From assembly GCA_051294375.1 (NCBI GenBank), contig CM119264.1:26908755-26972754 (forward strand): a stretch of DNA of 64,000 nucleotides. Direction: 5' to 3'. Position numbers and translations under genes: made by a program. Source of the stretch: Paraspadella gotoi (taxonomy: Eukaryota > Chaetognatha). A model generated the notes under the pieces. The model had not been told where the DNA came from and ran no database searches. It saw only the letters and a list, made by a program, of their open reading frames with translations. Shown piece after piece: positions 59,440 to 64,000 of this stretch (position 1 is its first letter; each line of letters begins with the position of its first letter).

Positions 59440-60430
59440 AAGAGAGAGAATCAGAGGTCAGATCTGAGGACAAGGTGAAGTGAGGGAAGGGAAGGAGAGT
59501 CAGTAAAATGTGAAAATTTTGGTGAAAAGCGAGAAGAGAGAGAAAGAAGAGAGAGAGAGAGAAGAGAAAAAAAAAATAAATACATTTGGTACTGTAGCAG
59601 ACCAGTGAAAAAGTAAATAAACTAAAAGTAAATAACAAAAGATTAATAATAATTGATTGTGAAAATTGAATAGATTTGAAAATAATGAAAAACATGAAGA
59701 ATTGAAATATAAAATGAAGAATAAAGTATGAGGGGATAGATAAGATAATGGTAAGGGAAAATAAGGTAGAAAGCAGCTCAAAAATGAGCTAGGCCCCCTC
59801 CTGGCGCAGGCAAATGAAGGGCGTTAACAATGAGCTCGGGGTCATTGGCTTGGTTAATGGGTTGAGAGGATATTGTGGTGGAGTGGGAGAGGTTGGGATC
59901 CTGGCAAGGATCCTGCTGGAAATATGCGCAAACGCGCCCCCTTTCTTTTCTCCTTTTTCTTTCTCCCTTTTTCTTTTTTTATTCTTTTCACTTGAATATC
60001 TCTCTGACGCTGATAAGCCTGCCGAGAGCCATCCTCTCACCTGACGGTGAGCCGCGCGGTTGTCTGTTCTGGCCTGTTTTCAGATACAGGAGATACTGAC
60101 TCCCCTCAACTCCTGCGACACTGGCTGAGCCCTCCAGCTCGTGGGCTGAAGGGTCAGGAGTTCGAAATCTACAGCTGTCGCTTTGGCGGCGCTCCAGTAC
60201 GAGGAGAGTCGTACAAGTTGCTGTAGGGTTGGGAGAGGCATTGGAACCGTCATTGCCTGCTAGGAGGTCTCCGCCTGACCCATTGAGTGGGGAAGGGGAA
60301 CTCCAGCGCGTGGCGGTGAGGTGGCGTTGGGGTGGCTCACACCACAGTTTTGATTAAAGAAAATCAAAGCTTATGAAGGGAGTTCGAAAATGCGATCCCT
60401 CCATCACGGTTCAAAAAGGGCTCGAGCGCT
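59440..60430 (+). mobile_element. long dispersed repeat, forward copy, with a tRNA-like segment
   Basis: GAGCTAGGCCCCC at 59788 and CGGGGTCATTGGC...TTAATGGGTTGAGAGGATA at 59838-59872 recur inverted at 63345-63430. Flanking words (CAGATCTGAGGACAAGGTGA; TTTGGTACTGTAGCAGACCA) have inverted counterparts after 63700. At 60122-60170, TGGCTGAGCCC...GAGTTCGAAATC resembles A and B boxes 37 bases apart, so a tRNA-derived SINE may be embedded. No coding is recognised. Confidence 0.5.
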
Positions 60431-60765
60431 TTGAATGTAAATCGCCTCTTCAGAAGCCAGTCTTTGGTCATGGGAACAAGCAAAAGACAGTCAGTCTTCC
60501 TCTCTAAACAGATGGCCCATATTCGTCGCATGTCAAAAGCATATATAATAATATTAATTTAGCGAATTAACGTCATGGTTCGGAACATTTTAAGGCAAAA
60601 AAATATTTTAACACAATTAAAATTTGGAATTCGGTCGCTACCGCTAACTTGAAGCAATCGCTTTAGCCTGTCAAAAGTTTTATTTTATTTTTTTAAATAT
60701 CTCTAAAGATACAATCCCTAAGATTAGCCAGTGTTTTGAAAGAAACAGTAATAATGTTATAAAGT

Positions 60766-61405
60766 TAATGACAGAAATACGTTCAATATAAGTCAAAGCA
60801 GTAGAGTAAAAAAATAAAATTGAGAAAATTAGAAATTTAGGCATATAAACATAAAAATAAAAAACCAATTAAAATACTTTCATAAATTCATATTTTTAAA
60901 TTTTAATACACTCGTGGCACCAGTGTAGCTATATTTAATATAAATAACTAATTATAATAATAACTAAAATTTTGAAAAATGCAAATTTTTAAAATTTTAA
61001 GATCCAGGATTTGGATCCCTTGCTTAAAGTTGATATAAGAAAGTATAATTCTTTTTTTAAAATAGAATTCTTATCATAAGTTGTTAAAAATGTAAAAAAT
61101 ATATTTAAAAAAGGCGCCATTTTTAATTTCGGCAGTGCTTAAAAATATAGTTTTTTATAAATTTTAATCTCATAATGACATAATTTTTCGAAAAAGAATT
61201 ATATTTTCATTTATCACTTTGGAACAGGATGAACACCGTTTACAAGGCGGTTAAGCGCACCCATTTCCTCTTCAACTGGCGAGGCGACCCCAAGGCTAAA
61301 ACGCCGCGGACCTTTGAATTGGGAAACGAATGACTTACCTCCTGGCGTAACAATGGCCGCCTGATGAAGCAGTTGAATGATTTTAGTCCACCAATTTTAT
61401 TTTTA
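60766..61405 (-). mobile_element. degraded TRIM-like LTR with a foldback insertion
   Basis: LTR head at 61233-61405 (CGGTTAAGCGCACCC...GATTTTAGTCCACCA). LTR tail at about 60766-60800 (TTAATGACAGAA...CGTTCAATATAAG). Between them lies foldback sequence (61008-61228: AAAGTTGATATAAGAAAGTA ... TTTCATTTATCACTTTGGAA) related to the inner arms at 4203-4430. Confidence 0.45.
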
Positions 61406-61910
61406 TCATTAATGTCAAAAGCAATACAGGCTCTTTGTTTAAACATGTTAAAATTCAGAACGGCAGAATTAATCTCGGCCTATAATTATAAACATATAAT
61501 TTTCATCAAAAAACTAAAGTAAGCAACGATATTGTTTGGATTTAAGAGGCTTTAAGCACAAAAACTGTTAATCAATGGAAAATGGGCGAAAAGAGTTTTA
61601 AATTAACAAAATAATATGTGAAAAATATTGGCATATTAGGGCACTTAAAATCGTTATTAGCAATACAGTAAAGTAACGACGTTGATAATTGAATTTATTA
61701 TACAAAAGAAGATAATTCGCTGGCATACTAGGGTAGATAACTTGCATATGTACTGTGTAGTAGGGTTGAAGTGAAAGTTTTGAATCAAAATTTAAAGCAG
61801 TTATATTTTGAAACTATCTTAATTAGGAATACTAAATCTGTAGTTATTTTTTTTTTTTATAAAATATAGTAACCCAGTCAACTTTTTAGTATAAATTATG
61901 TTACCCTTAT
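61406..61910. other. AT-rich sequence, nothing recognised
   Basis: No coding or repeat signal seen. Confidence 0.4.
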
Positions 61911-62496
61911 GCCATTGGTGCCAGAGGCAAGTCAATCACCTCCCAACCCAAAGGCCGAGGGTTCTAGCCCGGTGGCCCGCCTAGCAGTTAAGAGGGACGG
62001 GGAGGCTTAACACCGCCTGTAACACAGTGTACAGCCTGATCCGAAAAGCTCAGGGACTGCTTATATTGAACGGTTCCTGTCACTAACCATAACAATAATC
62101 CTGTCTCTTCATTTGGTGAGCCCGGACTTACGAACACAACAGCACAACAACACTATTCAAGGCGACATGCCTCAACCTGGCGATGCACTTTCCGGCCAAA
62201 ACACATCAGGCAACATGCCTCAACTAAGGTAACAACTTTCCACCAACAACAACAATTCACTGAAAGACGCAACAGACTTCTCCCTCCGGGAGGAGGGGAA
62301 TGTATGGTGACTTAAAATCCACCAACCGTTCATCAGCCGGCCATTGGTGGCTGGAGCAAGTCATTCGGCCTCCCAACCCAAAAGGTCCGGGTTCTAGCCC
62401 AGGTGGCCGCTTGCAGTTAAGAGGGACGGGCGCTTAACCCGCCTGTAACAAGGTGTTTACAGCCTTATCCGAAGCTCAGGGGACTGCTTATATTAT
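61911..62496 (+). mobile_element. TRIM-like miniature LTR retrotransposon with both LTRs
   Basis: 5' LTR 61911-62111 (first ~35 bases missing), ending CCTGTCTCTTCA. Primer-binding-like TTTGGTGAGCCCGGAC at 62112. Internal region about 190 bases (CAACAACAC; ATGCCTCAACCTGGCGATGC). Polypurine tract GGGAGGAGGGGAA ends at 62300. 3' LTR 62301-62496 starts TGTATGGTGACTTAAAATCC and lacks the last ~45 bases. Together the two give a full LTR of about 240 bases. There is no gag or pol, so the element would depend on another for movement. Confidence 0.7.
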
Positions 62497-62544
62497 ATTA
62501 TTATATTATAATAATGCCAAAATTTCAAAATAAGTTTTTTTGAA

Positions 62545-62765
62545 ATTTTGACTCCTCATAAAAAGTTGATAACGTACATATCTTTTTTAAAAATTAAGTA
62601 TTAAGTAGGTTAAAATTGTTAAAAACTAATATTTTATTTGAAAATAATAACATTAAGTATCATCAAACATATTTTTTTTTAATATTTTTGACAAACTTAA
62701 TGAAAGAATGTTAAAAAAGAATTAATACTTTCTTTATCAAATTTTTGAAACAAATTCAAAATCTG
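62545..62765. mobile_element. foldback element copy
   Basis: CTCATAAAAAGTTGATAACG ... TAAGTAGGTTAAAATTGTTA ... inverted TTGACAAACTTAATGAAAGA ... TTTATCAAATTTTTGAAAC. It matches the inner arms at 4203-4430 and inserts right after the truncated 3' LTR. Confidence 0.5.
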
Positions 62766-62784
62766 GTTTTTGTAATTTTAAATT

Positions 62785-63005
62785 TTATTAAACAAAGTTG
62801 AAATTTTATTTTTGTAAACGAATTTTATTGTTACAATGAGCAGACATGTTATCGGCTCAACAGTACGAGCCTTCACAGCGCATGAGTTGCTGAAGTTGAT
62901 ACATGTTTTTTTAAAGTTAAAGAAAGAGAGAGAGAGAGAGAGAGAGGTTAAGGTTCCAAAACAAAGAATGAGGTAATTAACATTTGAGAAGCACATACAT
63001 AGATA
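62785..63005 (-). mobile_element. second Penelope-type remnant with degraded hammerhead core
   Basis: On -, GCTGTGA (should be CTGATGA) is followed by GGCTC-loop-GAGCC and GATAACATGTC (should be GAAACATGTC), each with one change. Downstream the strand reads AACAATAAAATTCGTTTACA. On + a (GA)n run at 62925-62946 lies on the other side, followed by GGTTAAGGTTCCAAAACA. The order is the same as at 11780-12110, supporting one family. Confidence 0.5.
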
Positions 63006-63049
63006 AAGATAATGGAAACTTGTCTAATAACAATTGAAAAATAAATTAA

Positions 63050-64000
63050 TTTTTTTTTGCCGTGTGGCAACCATGACACCGTCCGAATCTCTGGCAGGCA
63101 TCTCAGGCCTCTTTCTGTGAGTCTGGCGTCGTCCCAAACCGACGGCTGCAGGAAGATGAAGAGGATTCAACCATCCCTTGTCACTAAAATGGCAAGAGTG
63201 GATACCCGCCCGCCTACCGTCAGGTAGTAAGAGGGCCGCCGGCAGGCGTCACAGGCCAGAGGGATAATAAAGGGTGGGCCTTGGGTTTGTTTCGCTCAGG
63301 GAGCATACCTGACCCAAGGCCAACACGAAGATCAAAGTCCCATTTATCCTCTCAACCCATAACGCGCCAATGACCCGGCCTGTCAGGCAAACCTCTCCTT
63401 CATAAAGACCGGGGGTCTCAGCTAATTTTTGAGCCTCTTTCTAATTCATTATATTTCACTACAATCTTTTACTTATTCTATCCCTCTAAAATCTCATATT
63501 TGCAACTTCTCAATTTCAATTTTTCAACATATTCAATTTCAAAAAAATTATTTATTTCAATTTGTTATTAGAAGTTTCCATTATCTTATATCTATGTTGT
63601 ACATTTGCTCAAATGTAAATTATTATTTTCTCATCTCTCTCATCTTCTCTCATCTCTCTCTCTATCTCACCAATTTTCAATATCTTTCAAAACTTATCAA
63701 TACTAGGGCCACTTCTAAAAATCTGTCCCTCACCACTGATACACTGGTCCTTACCAAATTCTTGTTGGAAAGCTTTATACCCTCTCTCTAGCTTTCTCTC
63801 TCTCTCTCATCATCTCTCATTTCCTTTAACCTAATAAACTTTTTTGTTTACATTACAAAAAATGTAAAAGATTTTCTCTTTCCCTGTCTCTCTCTCATCT
63901 CTCTCTGCTCATCCATTTCAAATTTCAACCAACTTATTTCTTTACCCCCTGGATCTTACCTCACACTGTCCTCATATCCTGACCACATGTCGTTTGCTCA
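63050..64000 (-). mobile_element. long dispersed repeat, inverted copy
   Basis: Inverted relative to 59440-60430. TATCCTCTCAACCCATAACG...GCCAATGACCCGG at 63345-63385, GGGGGTCTCAGCTAATTTTTGAG at 63412, and ACACTGGTCCTTACCAAATT near 63740 match the other copy on the opposite strand. The part 63050-63300 (GCAGGCATCTCAGG..., CGCCGGCAGGCGTCACAGG) has no counterpart seen. It reaches the window edge, so its end is unknown. Confidence 0.5.

Noticed and set aside
60120-60175. Functional tRNA gene
   Set aside because: A- and B-box-like words are present but acceptor and anticodon stems do not pair; treated as a possible SINE head.

Overview
This is a window of animal nuclear DNA, most likely from an invertebrate. 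The genes are split by GT-AG introns and belong to animal families: a neurabin-type scaffold, a FoxN1/4 forkhead factor and an SLC36 amino-acid transporter. CpG is not depleted in many stretches. (GA)n/(CT)n and (GAC)n/(GTC)n simple repeats are very abundant. The sequence alone does not fix the phylum. Ten runs of N are assembly gaps, most of them next to GA/CT or other low-complexity sequence.

Layout. 1-800: the last two coding exons of a neurabin/spinophilin-like gene on the + strand. 800-4800: AT-rich sequence holding a nest of mobile-element remnants (an LTR-type miniature retrotransposon on the - strand, two long foldback elements, a degenerate telomere-like tract). 4839-7830: a complete three-exon FoxN1/4 gene. 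7830-40500: mostly non-coding, with CpG-rich patches, a Penelope-type remnant bearing a hammerhead-ribozyme signature, pyrimidine-rich minisatellites, long CT/GA arrays, gaps, and a decayed multi-exon gene-like zone near 25.5-29.1 kb. 40571-45919: a complete seven-exon SLC36-like transporter on the - strand, whose introns hold a dispersed element and a palindromic satellite. 46-57 kb: repeats, three further copies of the same dispersed element, a CpG island and a probable terminal exon of a membrane protein. 57-59.1 kb: a candidate LTR followed by a broken class I methyltransferase gene whose intron is almost pure purine. 59.4-64 kb: two inverted copies of a long repeat, a miniature LTR element with recognisable primer-binding and polypurine sites, and a second hammerhead-like remnant.

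The three good genes share no pathway that the sequence shows: a cytoskeletal/phosphatase scaffold, a transcription factor and a membrane transporter are simply neighbours. About 4.1 kb of the 64 kb is confidently coding. The notable content is the repeat landscape: at least five non-autonomous mobile families, several with visible secondary-structure or ribozyme signals, and minisatellites whose units look like 3' splice sites.
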